A stretch of 64,000 bases of DNA, taken from NCBI RefSeq assembly GCF_003003005.1, contig NZ_PVTR01000001.1, forward strand, positions 616,517-680,516. The letters are read 5' to 3'. Below, piece by piece: positions 44,733 to 53,389 of this stretch. The stretch comes from Mongoliibacter ruber. Its GTDB lineage: Bacteria > Bacteroidota > Bacteroidia > Cytophagales > Cyclobacteriaceae. Below the pieces are notes generated by a model. It was not told the DNA's origin, did no database searches, and worked only from the letters and a program-made list of their open reading frames with translations. How positions within the stretch are numbered: position 1 is the first letter of the stretch; each line of letters starts with the position of its first letter. The position numbers were made by a program, and so were the translations under genes.

Positions 44733-45671
44733 CTATTTAAACTCCAATTTAACAGACCCGCCTGCACTAGCCATTGTCACAGGGATGCCTCCACCATTGA
44801 GTTTTCCTTTAATCGCATTCCCTCTGATTTCACCTTCAAAATTCTCCAAACGCATTTTAGATGAAGTACCTTTCAAATCAAGGTCTAGCCCCTCTCCTCT
44901 TGGTAATATTGCACTTATACCGCCTCCGCTAGATTTCAAACTTACTTCACCCTCAAGGCTCAATAAGTTGGCTTTGATGCTGCCACCTGAAGTATTGGCT
45001 ACCAAGCTTCCAGCAATATCTTCTAAAGATACGCTTCCGCCAGAGGAATTCACTCTTACGCCTCCTACTAGGTCATTCACTTTGATTGATCCGCCACTTG
45101 AACTGATTTCCATAGTCCCGACAAAACGATCTACACTAAAACTTCCACCTGCACTTTTGGCATTGAAACTACCTGCACAATCCATTACCCGGATACTACC
45201 TCCACTGCTTACTACTTCGTGATTTCCGTCCAAACCACTAAGTGCAATGCTTCCACCTGCACTTTTTAATTCGGCTGAGGTGTTTTCAGGAACAAATATC
45301 TCAAAAGTAAAACTCAATTGATTCCTTCCCATATTCCAGCCTCCTCTTGATTTTGAATGCATGGCCACATACACCTTCTGATCTTTTTGAACAATCTCAA
45401 AATCAAAATCATCCAATTTCTCCGCAACTTCAGGATCACTTAAGTTGACCGATTTCCCATTTCTCTTGACAAACACTTCAACTAGAATCTGATCATTTTC
45501 CCATGCTTCCACACGGATACTCGCTCCAGCAGTTTTCATTTCCAATTCGGCAAGCCCTGAAAAATCAAAAGATTCAGAAATATAGGGATCTCCCTCATTG
45601 ATGGTTTTAGCTGTTACCGATAAAGGGAATGTTAAAAGACAGGCCAGCAAGATGTAAATTGCATTTTTCAT
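44733..45671 (-). CDS. DUF4097-type secreted protein with GGS repeats
   Basis: 312 residues with signal peptide MKNAIYILLACLLTFPLSVTAK. From about 120 on, a regular pattern [S/T][A/S]GG[S/G][I/V/F] recurs every 19-21 residues (SAGGSIAL, SSGGSIRV, SAGGSFSV, SSGGSIKV, SSGGSVSL, TSGGSIKA, SSGGGISA, SAGGSVKL), with KTAGASIRV before the array. It predicts a beta-solenoid as in DUF4097/DUF2807 putative adhesins. Periplasmic or surface location; function unknown. The region upstream has a palindrome (45788-45805) that could control it, close to the NUDIX-type regulator gene. Confidence 0.85.
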   Translation of the reverse strand: MKNAIYILLACLLTFPLSVTAKTINEGDPYISESFDFSGLAELEMKTAGASIRVEAWENDQILVEVFVKRNGKSVNLSDPEVAEKLDDFDFEIVQKDQKVYVAMHSKSRGGWNMGRNQLSFTFEIFVPENTSAELKSAGGSIALSGLDGNHEVVSSGGSIRVMDCAGSFNAKSAGGSFSVDRFVGTMEISSSGGSIKVNDLVGGVRVNSSGGSVSLEDIAGSLVANTSGGSIKANLLSLEGEVSLKSSGGGISAILPRGEGLDLDLKGTSSKMRLENFEGEIRGNAIKGKLNGGGIPVTMASAGGSVKLEFK

Positions 45672-45787
45672 GATCGTGGTATTTTGTTTAGTAACATTAT
45701 ACGACTATTGTGCCATTTCAAAAAATCCGATTGGAGGCTTTGTTTGACCCTTTTTAGTAAAAAAATGACCTGACAAGTGTTCGTTTT

Positions 45788-45805
45788 TTGTTCGTAATCG
45801 AACAA
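45788..45805. promoter_or_regulatory. 18-bp palindrome, candidate operator
   Basis: TTGTTCG (45788-45794), TAAT, CGAACAA (45799-45805). A further TGTTCG half-site lies about ten bases to the left. It sits between the 3' end of the NUDIX-regulator gene and the start of the DUF4097 gene. Neither side has the U-run expected for a terminator, so an operator is more likely. Confidence 0.4.
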
Positions 45806-45806
45806 C

Positions 45807-46562
45807 TCAAATAAAAAACAGCCCGCCTTCTTCCAAAACTTCCTTATATCGATTTTGATCAAACCTATACAAATAGGGAGATTTATGAGCCACACCTTTT
45901 TTTACTTCATTCAACCTGATAACAATGCCTGTTTTCAAGATTTTTTTCTGGAAGTTTCTAGGATCAATTTTCTTTGCCAAAATCGCTTCATACATCCTTT
46001 GCATGTCCGGCATAGTAAACTTGTCTGGCAATAAGTTCAATCCAATGGGTTGGAAGCTCAACTCAAACCTCAAAGCTTTCAGCGCTTTGTCCAAAATCTC
46101 ATTATGGTCAAAAAGCAGTTCAGGCACTTCTTCAAGATCAAACCATTCGCATTTTTCAGTCAATTCATCCGGATTTGGAAACACCTTTTCATAGTCTACC
46201 AAAGCATAATAACCAATAGATACTACCCTTTCATGAAAAACAGATTCTTCTATCAGATGCGCCAATTTTTGACCTACAGCTTCATTGTCATATCGCTTTA
46301 CTTTGCCAAAAGTGTAAAACTGTCTCAAAAATATTTCATCTAATGCTGTTCTTTCTTTCAATACCCGCACAGCGGCCTGATCGACAGACTCAGTTTGTTT
46401 TACAAAGCCTCCCGGTAAGCTATAAATGTTTGACCCTTTCCATTTCAGCAACAACACTTTTAAGGTGCTGTCATGAAAGCCGAAAATAACACAATCTAAA
46501 CTTAACTGTGGAATGATATCTAAAATATCATCGTGAACTGTTTTTCTGATTTTCTCCGACAT
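45807..46562 (-). CDS. NUDIX-domain regulator, NrtR/AraR-like
   Basis: 251 residues. The N-terminal NUDIX domain (about 15-160) has GGFVKQTESVDQAAVRVLKERTAL, in which the catalytic REUxEE core has become RVLKER, so hydrolase activity is doubtful. Residues about 165-250 form a winged-helix domain (LLPDKFTMPDMQRMYEAILAKKIDPRNFQKKIL) as in NrtR. NUDIX-winged-helix proteins are repressors; in Bacteroidota some sense sugars (AraR) rather than NAD metabolites. Divergent from the M28 peptidase gene and upstream of the DUF4097 gene. Ligand unknown. Confidence 0.87.
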   Translation of the reverse strand: MSEKIRKTVHDDILDIIPQLSLDCVIFGFHDSTLKVLLLKWKGSNIYSLPGGFVKQTESVDQAAVRVLKERTALDEIFLRQFYTFGKVKRYDNEAVGQKLAHLIEESVFHERVVSIGYYALVDYEKVFPNPDELTEKCEWFDLEEVPELLFDHNEILDKALKALRFELSFQPIGLNLLPDKFTMPDMQRMYEAILAKKIDPRNFQKKILKTGIVIRLNEVKKGVAHKSPYLYRFDQNRYKEVLEEGGLFFI

Positions 46563-46684
46563 TTTTACTATTTCAGGCTCTAAGTAAAAGCAGAATATTC
46601 AAAATTGCTAATCAAAACAAAAATATACCATTCAAACATTAAGCAACCCGTCGCTTTGGTGAATAGATATATTTGTAATACAAC

Positions 46685-48805
46685 ATGACCAACCATTCAG
46701 TATTTATGATCAAACACTTACTATCAGCATCTATACTTGGATTGCTCTTGAGCCTTCCCCTTCATGCCCAGCGCATGGACGGTTTTGTAAAATCCAATGA
46801 AGAAAAACAAAAATCCATAGAATCACAATTTAAAGAAACTGTGGATTTCAGTCGATTCAAGACCCATTTGGAAGCTATCACTTCAGATCCACATCCGGCA
46901 GGAAGTGCCGCCAATGAAAAGGTCAAAGATTATATGGTAGAATCCATGAAAGGATCTGGCTGGGATGTAAAAGTCTATCCTTATGACGTATACCTTACTA
47001 TTGGCCAGGGAGAATCAGCTGTAGAATTGGTAACGCCTATACGCCAGCCATTGAACCAGCAGGAATATGTCTTGCCCGACAATCCTTACTCGCTTCATCC
47101 TGATTTGAAAAAAGGTTGGAATGCCTTCTCGGGAAGTGGAGATGTGACAGCCGAAGTAGTATATGCCAACTATGGTACCAAGGCGGATTTTGAGAAACTG
47201 AAAAAAGAAGGTATTGACATAGAAGGTAAAATTGTCATTGCCCGATACGGAGCCAACTTCAGAGGGTACAAAGCAAAATTTGCAGAAGAGTATGGTGCCG
47301 CCGGACTGATTATTTATACAGATCCGGGCGACGCAGGTTATATGAAAGGTTTGGTATATCCGGATGGATTGTACTATAATGAAAGCTCCATACAAAGAGG
47401 TTCTTTGTTGACTGCTCCTTGGACTGGAGATGCATTGACACCATTTGAGCCTGCTTTGCCATTAGATAGCAAAACCAAGGTAAAAAGAATCACCCCGGAA
47501 GAAGCGGGTCTTCACACGATTCCAGTGACACCAATTCCTTATGGATCGGCTAAAGAGATTTTTGCAAGGATGAAGGGAAAACCTGTCTCTGCTGATTGGC
47601 AGGGGGGATTACCGTATACATATAGGTATGATGGCGGTGAAGAACTTTTGATCAGGTTAATGGTCGAGCAAGAAAGAGGATATGTACGTGCCAATAACGT
47701 CATAGGCACCCTTAAAGGAGAAACTAACCCTGACGAATGGGTGATTTTGGGTTGCCATTTTGATGCTTGGTCTTTTGGGTCTACCGATCCTAATTCAGGC
47801 ACAGCAATGTTATTGAGCATGGCAGAGACTTTGGGGAAAATGGCAGATCAAGGTATCAAGCCAGGTAGGTCCATCATGATCGCCCATTGGGATGCTGAAG
47901 AACATGGTGTAATCGGTTCTACCGAATGGGTGGAGCAATTGAGAGACGAACTGGGTGCTAAGGCTGTTGCTTATATCAATCTGGATGCTGCTGTCGGTGG
48001 TAGAAACTTTGGTGGTTCTGCCTCTCCAAGTATGAAAAAAATCATGGTAGATGCAGCCAAAGAAGTGGCTTATCCCGATTCAGCCAAAACAGTCTATGAT
48101 GTATGGGCAAGAGGAAAAGATGAGCCAGCTATAGGAAACTTAGGCGGTGGATCTGATCACATTGCATTTTACATGCATGTTGGTATTCCATCTATCAATG
48201 CAGGCGCAGGTGGTCCTACCTTGTATCACACCAACTATGATGACCTTTATTTCTATGAAAACTTTGCTGATCCTACATGGAAAATGGGTGGAACTGTAGA
48301 GCAGGTTATCGGAATAATGGCTTTAAGGCTGGCCAATGCTGACATTATCCCTTACCAACTCAGCAGGTATTCCAAAGACCTTGATCTACATTTTGAAAAT
48401 GCCGAGAAGCAGGTCAAAGGATATCATAAAGACTTTGCTGGGTTTGCAAAAGCAAAATCAGCTGTTGCAGCATTAAAAAGCACATCAGAAGCTTTGGAAG
48501 AAAAAATCCAATCCGCAATTGCCTCCGGTGAAATAGATGCGAAAAAAGCCAAATCTATCAACAAAGAGCTTTTAACACTGGAAAAAAGCTTTATCGATCC
48601 CAAAGGCATGTACTTCGGAGATTGGTACAGGTCCCTTTATGCCTCTACTGACCCCTTCAGCGGATACGCCTCTTGGGTATTGCCAGGCATTCAATATGAA
48701 GTGGAAATGAAGGCTACTGACAAATTAGAAGAATGGGATGAGCGATATGCGGCAGCTATCACTGACCTAAAAAATAAAATGGATGCACTATCATCCAAGA
48801 TATAA
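46685..48805 (+). CDS. M28 metallopeptidase, glutamate carboxypeptidase II-like
   Basis: 706 residues with a signal peptide ending LPLHAQ. Layout as in PSMA/GCPII: a protease-associated domain (about 150-300, GKIVIARYGANFRGYKAKFAEEYGAAGLIIYTDP), the M28 catalytic core and a C-terminal TFR-dimer helical domain (about 585-700). Zn ligands and base are visible: His358 (GCHFDAW), Asp368 (STDPNSGT), Glu405/Glu406 (WDAEEHG), Asp in INLDAAV and His in YHTNYDD. It releases C-terminal residues from peptides outside the cytosol. Monocistronic; a bidirectional terminator follows. Confidence 0.92.
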   Translation: MTNHSVFMIKHLLSASILGLLLSLPLHAQRMDGFVKSNEEKQKSIESQFKETVDFSRFKTHLEAITSDPHPAGSAANEKVKDYMVESMKGSGWDVKVYPYDVYLTIGQGESAVELVTPIRQPLNQQEYVLPDNPYSLHPDLKKGWNAFSGSGDVTAEVVYANYGTKADFEKLKKEGIDIEGKIVIARYGANFRGYKAKFAEEYGAAGLIIYTDPGDAGYMKGLVYPDGLYYNESSIQRGSLLTAPWTGDALTPFEPALPLDSKTKVKRITPEEAGLHTIPVTPIPYGSAKEIFARMKGKPVSADWQGGLPYTYRYDGGEELLIRLMVEQERGYVRANNVIGTLKGETNPDEWVILGCHFDAWSFGSTDPNSGTAMLLSMAETLGKMADQGIKPGRSIMIAHWDAEEHGVIGSTEWVEQLRDELGAKAVAYINLDAAVGGRNFGGSASPSMKKIMVDAAKEVAYPDSAKTVYDVWARGKDEPAIGNLGGGSDHIAFYMHVGIPSINAGAGGPTLYHTNYDDLYFYENFADPTWKMGGTVEQVIGIMALRLANADIIPYQLSRYSKDLDLHFENAEKQVKGYHKDFAGFAKAKSAVAALKSTSEALEEKIQSAIASGEIDAKKAKSINKELLTLEKSFIDPKGMYFGDWYRSLYASTDPFSGYASWVLPGIQYEVEMKATDKLEEWDERYAAAITDLKNKMDALSSKI

Positions 48806-48810
48806 ACCAA

Positions 48811-48838
48811 AAACGCCGGCTATCAACCGGCGTTTTTT
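48811..48838. terminator. Bidirectional terminator between M28 and RlmL-like genes
   Basis: AAACGCCGG (48811-48819) pairs with CCGGCGTTT (48827-48835); T-runs lie outside both arms, so it can end both convergent transcripts. Confidence 0.9.
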
Positions 48839-49998
48839 TATTTTCCTTTTCCTTTGAATAATTCGTATTTCAATAGCCTACAGTCTATTGTTCCATTGTA
48901 GAATTCTATCCTTTGAGAAGTCCTCAGGCCAATTTTTTTAGCCAAAGGAAGATTTCCTGTAAAAACATATCCGGTATAACCTGCACACTTTTGTTTCATG
49001 AAGTCGCCTATACGTTTGTATGTTTCCGGAAGTTCATCCTCCTCTCCTAGTCTTTCTCCATATTCGGGATTAAAAAACAAAACTCCTTCCCCACCTTCAG
49101 GAAATTCTGTTTCTGCAAAATCACACTGTTGAAAGTCAATCAAATCGGCTACACCGGCAGTTTCCGCATTTTCCTTGGAAAACATGATCGCTTGCAAGCT
49201 GATATCTGAGGCAATTATTTTTAAGGAAGGATTTACAAATACCTTTCTTTCTACTTTAGCCCTGATTTTTTTATATATCTCTTCATCAAAACCCAAGATA
49301 TGCATAAAAGCATAATGGTCTCTGTATAGCCCCGGAAACCTATCCGTAGCCATCAAAGCAGCCTCAATGGCCAAAGTACCAGAACCACACATTGGATTTA
49401 CGAATGGGCTCCTTTTGTCCCAGTCACTGGCATATATCGTAGCTGTGGCTAAGGCTTCCAACATCGGTGCATCTCCTGGAATCTTTCTATAGCCATGTTT
49501 GGCTAATGTTTCCCCTGATGTATTGATATATAAGGTGGCTTGTGTGTCCTTCCAAAACATCTGAAACACCGCCCCTTCTAAATCAGAACCAGAGTCAGGT
49601 CTGATTCCTGAAGCTTCCCTAAACCTATCTACTATGGCATCCTTGATCCTTACATTGACAAAAAGAGGATTGTCCACAGTTGGATTGTCCACATTGGAAA
49701 TGACAGAAAAATAGGTCTGTTCATTGATATATTCCTCCCATGGAAGGGTTTTTACTCTTCTGTAAATATCATCAGCTTTGTGCAGGTAAAAAGATTTGAT
49801 TTCATAAAGCACATGACTTGCAGTTCTAAGGTGCAAGTTGAGCGATATGCAATCGTTCAGCGAAACTTCCAATTCTATATGAGTCCTATGGACCTCTATG
49901 GGCATAAATCCCAAGTCTAAAATTTCTCGCTCCAAGTAAGGCGAAAACCTGTCTTTGCAGGTCACTACCACTTTTCCTTTTTTGTCAAAATCAATCAT
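48838..49998 (-). CDS. THUMP-domain class I RNA methyltransferase (RlmL-type)
   Basis: 386 residues. The THUMP domain (about 50-165) precedes a Rossmann methyltransferase with PFVNPMCGSGTLAIEAALMA (motif I) and FFNPEYGERLGEEDEL (motif IV). The family normally has NPPY there; here it is NPEY, a change I cannot explain from sequence alone. The size matches the N-terminal half of E. coli RlmL (23S rRNA m2G2445) without the RlmK half. It probably modifies 23S rRNA. Confidence 0.88.
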   Translation of the reverse strand: MIDFDKKGKVVVTCKDRFSPYLEREILDLGFMPIEVHRTHIELEVSLNDCISLNLHLRTASHVLYEIKSFYLHKADDIYRRVKTLPWEEYINEQTYFSVISNVDNPTVDNPLFVNVRIKDAIVDRFREASGIRPDSGSDLEGAVFQMFWKDTQATLYINTSGETLAKHGYRKIPGDAPMLEALATATIYASDWDKRSPFVNPMCGSGTLAIEAALMATDRFPGLYRDHYAFMHILGFDEEIYKKIRAKVERKVFVNPSLKIIASDISLQAIMFSKENAETAGVADLIDFQQCDFAETEFPEGGEGVLFFNPEYGERLGEEDELPETYKRIGDFMKQKCAGYTGYVFTGNLPLAKKIGLRTSQRIEFYNGTIDCRLLKYELFKGKGK

Positions 49999-50048
49999 GG
50001 AGCAAAACTAAGCAAATGCCATCATAAGCAAGCCATCTATTTGAAAAA

Positions 50049-50882
50049 TCAATCCGGTTCGATGACTACTGAAGCTGAAAGGAAAGGACTTACCATGAAA
50101 TATCCTAAGGCTTCGGTGTTTCCTCTTACCAGTTGGATATTGGAAGCTGGATTTTGGGGAGGTGGACTAAACAGTCCTCCATCATTAAACAGCAAGCTGA
50201 CCAATTGATTCAGGTAATTGTAGGCTTGACGATTGAGCCTGAACAGTTCTAACCTGACCCTGTCGTTGGCATTGAAAGGAAATCCCCCAAGTTCAAAACC
50301 TCTGTTGAGAATCGACGTGCCGAAAGTATCATCAAAAAGCAGATAATCATTCCGGCTATTTAGCAAGGTGTCATTTCTGACTAACCTTATCCTGTAGAAG
50401 TTATTGTCCTGAAAAGGAATGTCTCCAAACACAGTTATATAATAGCCCTCTTCACGAAAAACTCTACCCTCTTTAAACTCATACTTGATACTGTCTAATG
50501 TTGGGGGAGGTAATAATGTCCCTTTAGACATGTATTCATTTTCCCCAATTCTGACATTCAACTCGTAGGTTTCTCCTTCAGAGCCAGGAAAGTTATTAAT
50601 CGGTAAGTACCTCCCAGATTGAATCGAGTAACGAAAATCAACAGAGACCCCTGTTTTCACATTGGTCACCGAAACATCTGCATCGCTTATGATTTCATTG
50701 GGTTCTTCGTCAAAATAATCTTTGGAGGCTGTGATTTTCACGAAATTGACAGCAGCATTATCGGTCCAAAAGGCCTCAATAACTGGCATTTTATCCACTG
50801 TCTGCAACTCTAAAGTAACTTCTTCCTGACAGGAAAAAAGCCCGATGGCAAGCAACACAAGTAGGTATTTATACTTTTTCAT
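50049..50882 (-). CDS. DUF4249 lipoprotein
   Basis: 277 residues from the ATG at 50882, two bases after the receptor's stop codon; a TTG two codons earlier is less likely. Lipobox GLFSC, then QEEVTLELQTVDKMPVIEAFWTDN. The tail contains FNDGGLFSPPPQNPASNIQL and LGYFMVSPFLSASVVI, both DUF4249 hallmarks. These lipoproteins are regularly encoded beside a TonB-dependent receptor, as here, and probably work with it on the surface. The ligand is unknown. Confidence 0.9.
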   Translation of the reverse strand: MKKYKYLLVLLAIGLFSCQEEVTLELQTVDKMPVIEAFWTDNAAVNFVKITASKDYFDEEPNEIISDADVSVTNVKTGVSVDFRYSIQSGRYLPINNFPGSEGETYELNVRIGENEYMSKGTLLPPPTLDSIKYEFKEGRVFREEGYYITVFGDIPFQDNNFYRIRLVRNDTLLNSRNDYLLFDDTFGTSILNRGFELGGFPFNANDRVRLELFRLNRQAYNYLNQLVSLLFNDGGLFSPPPQNPASNIQLVRGNTEALGYFMVSPFLSASVVIEPD

Positions 50883-50884
50883 AA

Positions 50885-53278
50885 TCAAAACTGAAAATTA
50901 TAGGTCAATGCAGGAAGGAAAGTAAAGAGGTAAGTCATAACCACTCCCGGTCTTCTGCTCATGATTTCTTGTCCTGTGCTTGGGTCAAAATTGATTTCAT
51001 CATTGATGATATCGGTAAACTGGTAAGCAAAAGGGTTTTTTCGACCATATAAATTGTAAATACTTAGGTTCCAGCTTCCTCTCCACTTCCTTCCTTTATC
51101 AGAATTCTTCCAAGTTACAGAGGCATCCATCCTATGATAGTCCGGAAACCTATCGGCGTTTCTCTGATTTCCGTAAAGCGGCAATCTTTGGTTATCCACT
51201 TCGTAAGAACCTACAGGAAAAGTGACTGCCTGCCCGGTAGTATAAATGAAAGTCATACCTGCTGACCATCGCTTATTGAACTCATGGTTGAGCACCAAGG
51301 TAAGGTCATGAGGCCTGTCAAAACGCGGGTTGTACCATCGGTCATCACTAATACCTTCTATCCTTCTCCATGTTCTGGAATAAGTATAACTCAACCAACC
51401 TGTCGTTTTCCCTACATTTTTTCTGACCAAAAACTCAGCTCCATAAGCATAACCGTTACCAGTCAGTAATTCTGTTTCCACATTATCTGTCAAAATCACA
51501 CTGGCACCCTGTCTCAGGTCTACCAAATTTCGAAAGTCTTTGTAATATGTTTCAGCAGAAATTTCCCAGCTATCCTGATATAGGTTTTTGAATACCCCAA
51601 TGGACACTTGATCGGCCCTGATAGGCGGAATAAAAGCATCTGCAGGCACCCAACGGTCTAATGGAAGCCCTGCGGAATTGTTGGTTGCCACTTGAATGTA
51701 TTGGAAAGTCCTGTTGTAGGCAGCTTTGATAGAGAGGTCTTCTTGTATCAAGTAGCGCATTGATATCCTAGGCTCTAGACCTTGATAGAACTTCATATTT
51801 TCCAATCCTGAAAACCTCAAAGTATCAAGAATCGCAGATTCTGGGCTAGGCTGTTCATCTGAATATTGGTACTGAACTCCTTTCCCTACTCTGTGATATA
51901 TTCCCCATCTTAGACCAGCTTCTATCCTGAAATCAGGCGTCACATCTGTACTTCCGGCAATGAACACATTGTTTTGCCATCCATTTCTTTGATTGGTCAA
52001 AATAGGCTCGATAGCCGAACCTGCCGCTGGTTCAAGATTAATCGGAGCAAAATGATATAATTGAGTATGAAAACCCCAATTGAGCTGGGTCCTTTCATTA
52101 GGGAGAAAAGTCCATTCTGCCCTTGTGCCGGTTTCGGATAGTACATTATCCCAATCAAAGCCATTGTCTTCGTCAACAAAATTGAGTCTATAGGTATACC
52201 TGCTATGGTAGGTGTTCAGATCAAAGAAAGTTCGCTCATTGATATTCCTGTTCCAGGTGGCAGAACTGACCCAATTGTCCCAACCAAATCCAAACTGAGC
52301 AGAAAGACCCAGATAATCAGAGCCATAATAAGAGGAAAATGAAAGCTTGTCCCTGTCTCCTATTTTAAATGTAAATTTACCACTGAGGTCATAGAAATAT
52401 AAACTATTGTTATTGATGTTTTCATTGGGGGATAACCTCAGAAATACGTCAGCATAGGTTCGTCTACCCGACAATACAAAGGAAGACTTATCCGAAAAAA
52501 GAGGTCCATCTACGGTCAGCCTTGAGCTTATGGTACCTATACCACCCTCTCCTCTTACTTTTTGGTAATTTCCTTCTTTCAAGGAGACATCAATAACAGA
52601 AGATAACCTTCCCCCAAGCGTGGCAGGAATATTTCCCTTATAAAATTCCACCCCTTCCAGAGCATCAGGATTAAAAACTGAAAAGAAACCAAAAAAATGA
52701 GAAGGATTGTAAATAGGTGCACCATCAATCTGCACTAAATTTTGATCTGCGGAACCACCTCTTACAAAAAGACCTGTGGTTCCCTCTCCAGCTGTTTGAA
52801 CCCCTGGCAATAACTGTAAGCTTCTCAATAAATCTACCTCACCAAATAAGGCAGGAATATTTTTAATGGTTTGAATGGGAACTACAGACTTGCCCATATC
52901 CAGACTTTTCACATTCTGATCAGGCCTTCTTTCCTGAATAATTATCTCTTCCAGAGAAAGTTCTTCAGGTCTCAGATAAAATTTAACATCTTTTGCGATA
53001 TCCTTTTCTTGAATCAAGCGTATCGTCTCAGTAAAGCCTATGAAGCTTACCACAATCTTGGCGGGCAAATCAGTGACGGAGATGGTGAAATTTCCGTCCA
53101 CATCTGAAACCACTCCCTTTTGAGGATCAGATTCCCAATAAATATTTGCTCCTGGAAGTGGTTCTTCGCTGTCAAACTCGTAAACTGCACCTTTAAGAAA
53201 AATATCCTGTTGAGCAAAAGATGACAAACTCAAAATCAAACACCCAATTACTAGCACCAGTCGGTATAAAAAACGCAT
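50885..53278 (-). CDS. TonB-dependent receptor with CarboxypepD-like domain
   Basis: 797 residues. Signal peptide MRFLYRLVLVIGCLILSLSSFAQ; a carboxypeptidase-like regulatory domain (about 27-108, GAVYEFDSEEPLPGANIYW); a plug (about 115-225: IPALFGEVDLLRSLQLLPGV, GLFVRGGSADQNLVQIDGAPIYNPSHFFGFFSVFN); and a barrel ending LFTFLPALTYNFQF. Plug motif and C-terminal Phe are normal. It is followed by the DUF4249 lipoprotein gene. The substrate cannot be told; no nearby transport or degradation gene gives a hint. Confidence 0.93.
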   Translation of the reverse strand: MRFLYRLVLVIGCLILSLSSFAQQDIFLKGAVYEFDSEEPLPGANIYWESDPQKGVVSDVDGNFTISVTDLPAKIVVSFIGFTETIRLIQEKDIAKDVKFYLRPEELSLEEIIIQERRPDQNVKSLDMGKSVVPIQTIKNIPALFGEVDLLRSLQLLPGVQTAGEGTTGLFVRGGSADQNLVQIDGAPIYNPSHFFGFFSVFNPDALEGVEFYKGNIPATLGGRLSSVIDVSLKEGNYQKVRGEGGIGTISSRLTVDGPLFSDKSSFVLSGRRTYADVFLRLSPNENINNNSLYFYDLSGKFTFKIGDRDKLSFSSYYGSDYLGLSAQFGFGWDNWVSSATWNRNINERTFFDLNTYHSRYTYRLNFVDEDNGFDWDNVLSETGTRAEWTFLPNERTQLNWGFHTQLYHFAPINLEPAAGSAIEPILTNQRNGWQNNVFIAGSTDVTPDFRIEAGLRWGIYHRVGKGVQYQYSDEQPSPESAILDTLRFSGLENMKFYQGLEPRISMRYLIQEDLSIKAAYNRTFQYIQVATNNSAGLPLDRWVPADAFIPPIRADQVSIGVFKNLYQDSWEISAETYYKDFRNLVDLRQGASVILTDNVETELLTGNGYAYGAEFLVRKNVGKTTGWLSYTYSRTWRRIEGISDDRWYNPRFDRPHDLTLVLNHEFNKRWSAGMTFIYTTGQAVTFPVGSYEVDNQRLPLYGNQRNADRFPDYHRMDASVTWKNSDKGRKWRGSWNLSIYNLYGRKNPFAYQFTDIINDEINFDPSTGQEIMSRRPGVVMTYLFTFLPALTYNFQF

Positions 53279-53303
53279 TCTTATATTTATATTTTGGTTA
53301 CCT

Positions 53304-53320
53304 AACGGATATTGACCGTT
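53304..53320. promoter_or_regulatory. Small dyad in the divergent region
   Basis: AACGG (53304-53308) and CCGTT (53316-53320) form a short dyad between the divergent receptor and BatB genes. Possible operator; weak evidence. Confidence 0.2.
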
Positions 53321-53389
53321 GGCTGTTGAAAATTAGTCCAATAAATTCTTAATTCTTTTCTTTTCATCTTTATTTCATAATTTCAAGCC

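Noticed and set aside
45788-45805. Terminator of the NUDIX-regulator gene
   Set aside because: The stem is not followed by a U-run on the minus strand; read as a palindromic operator instead.
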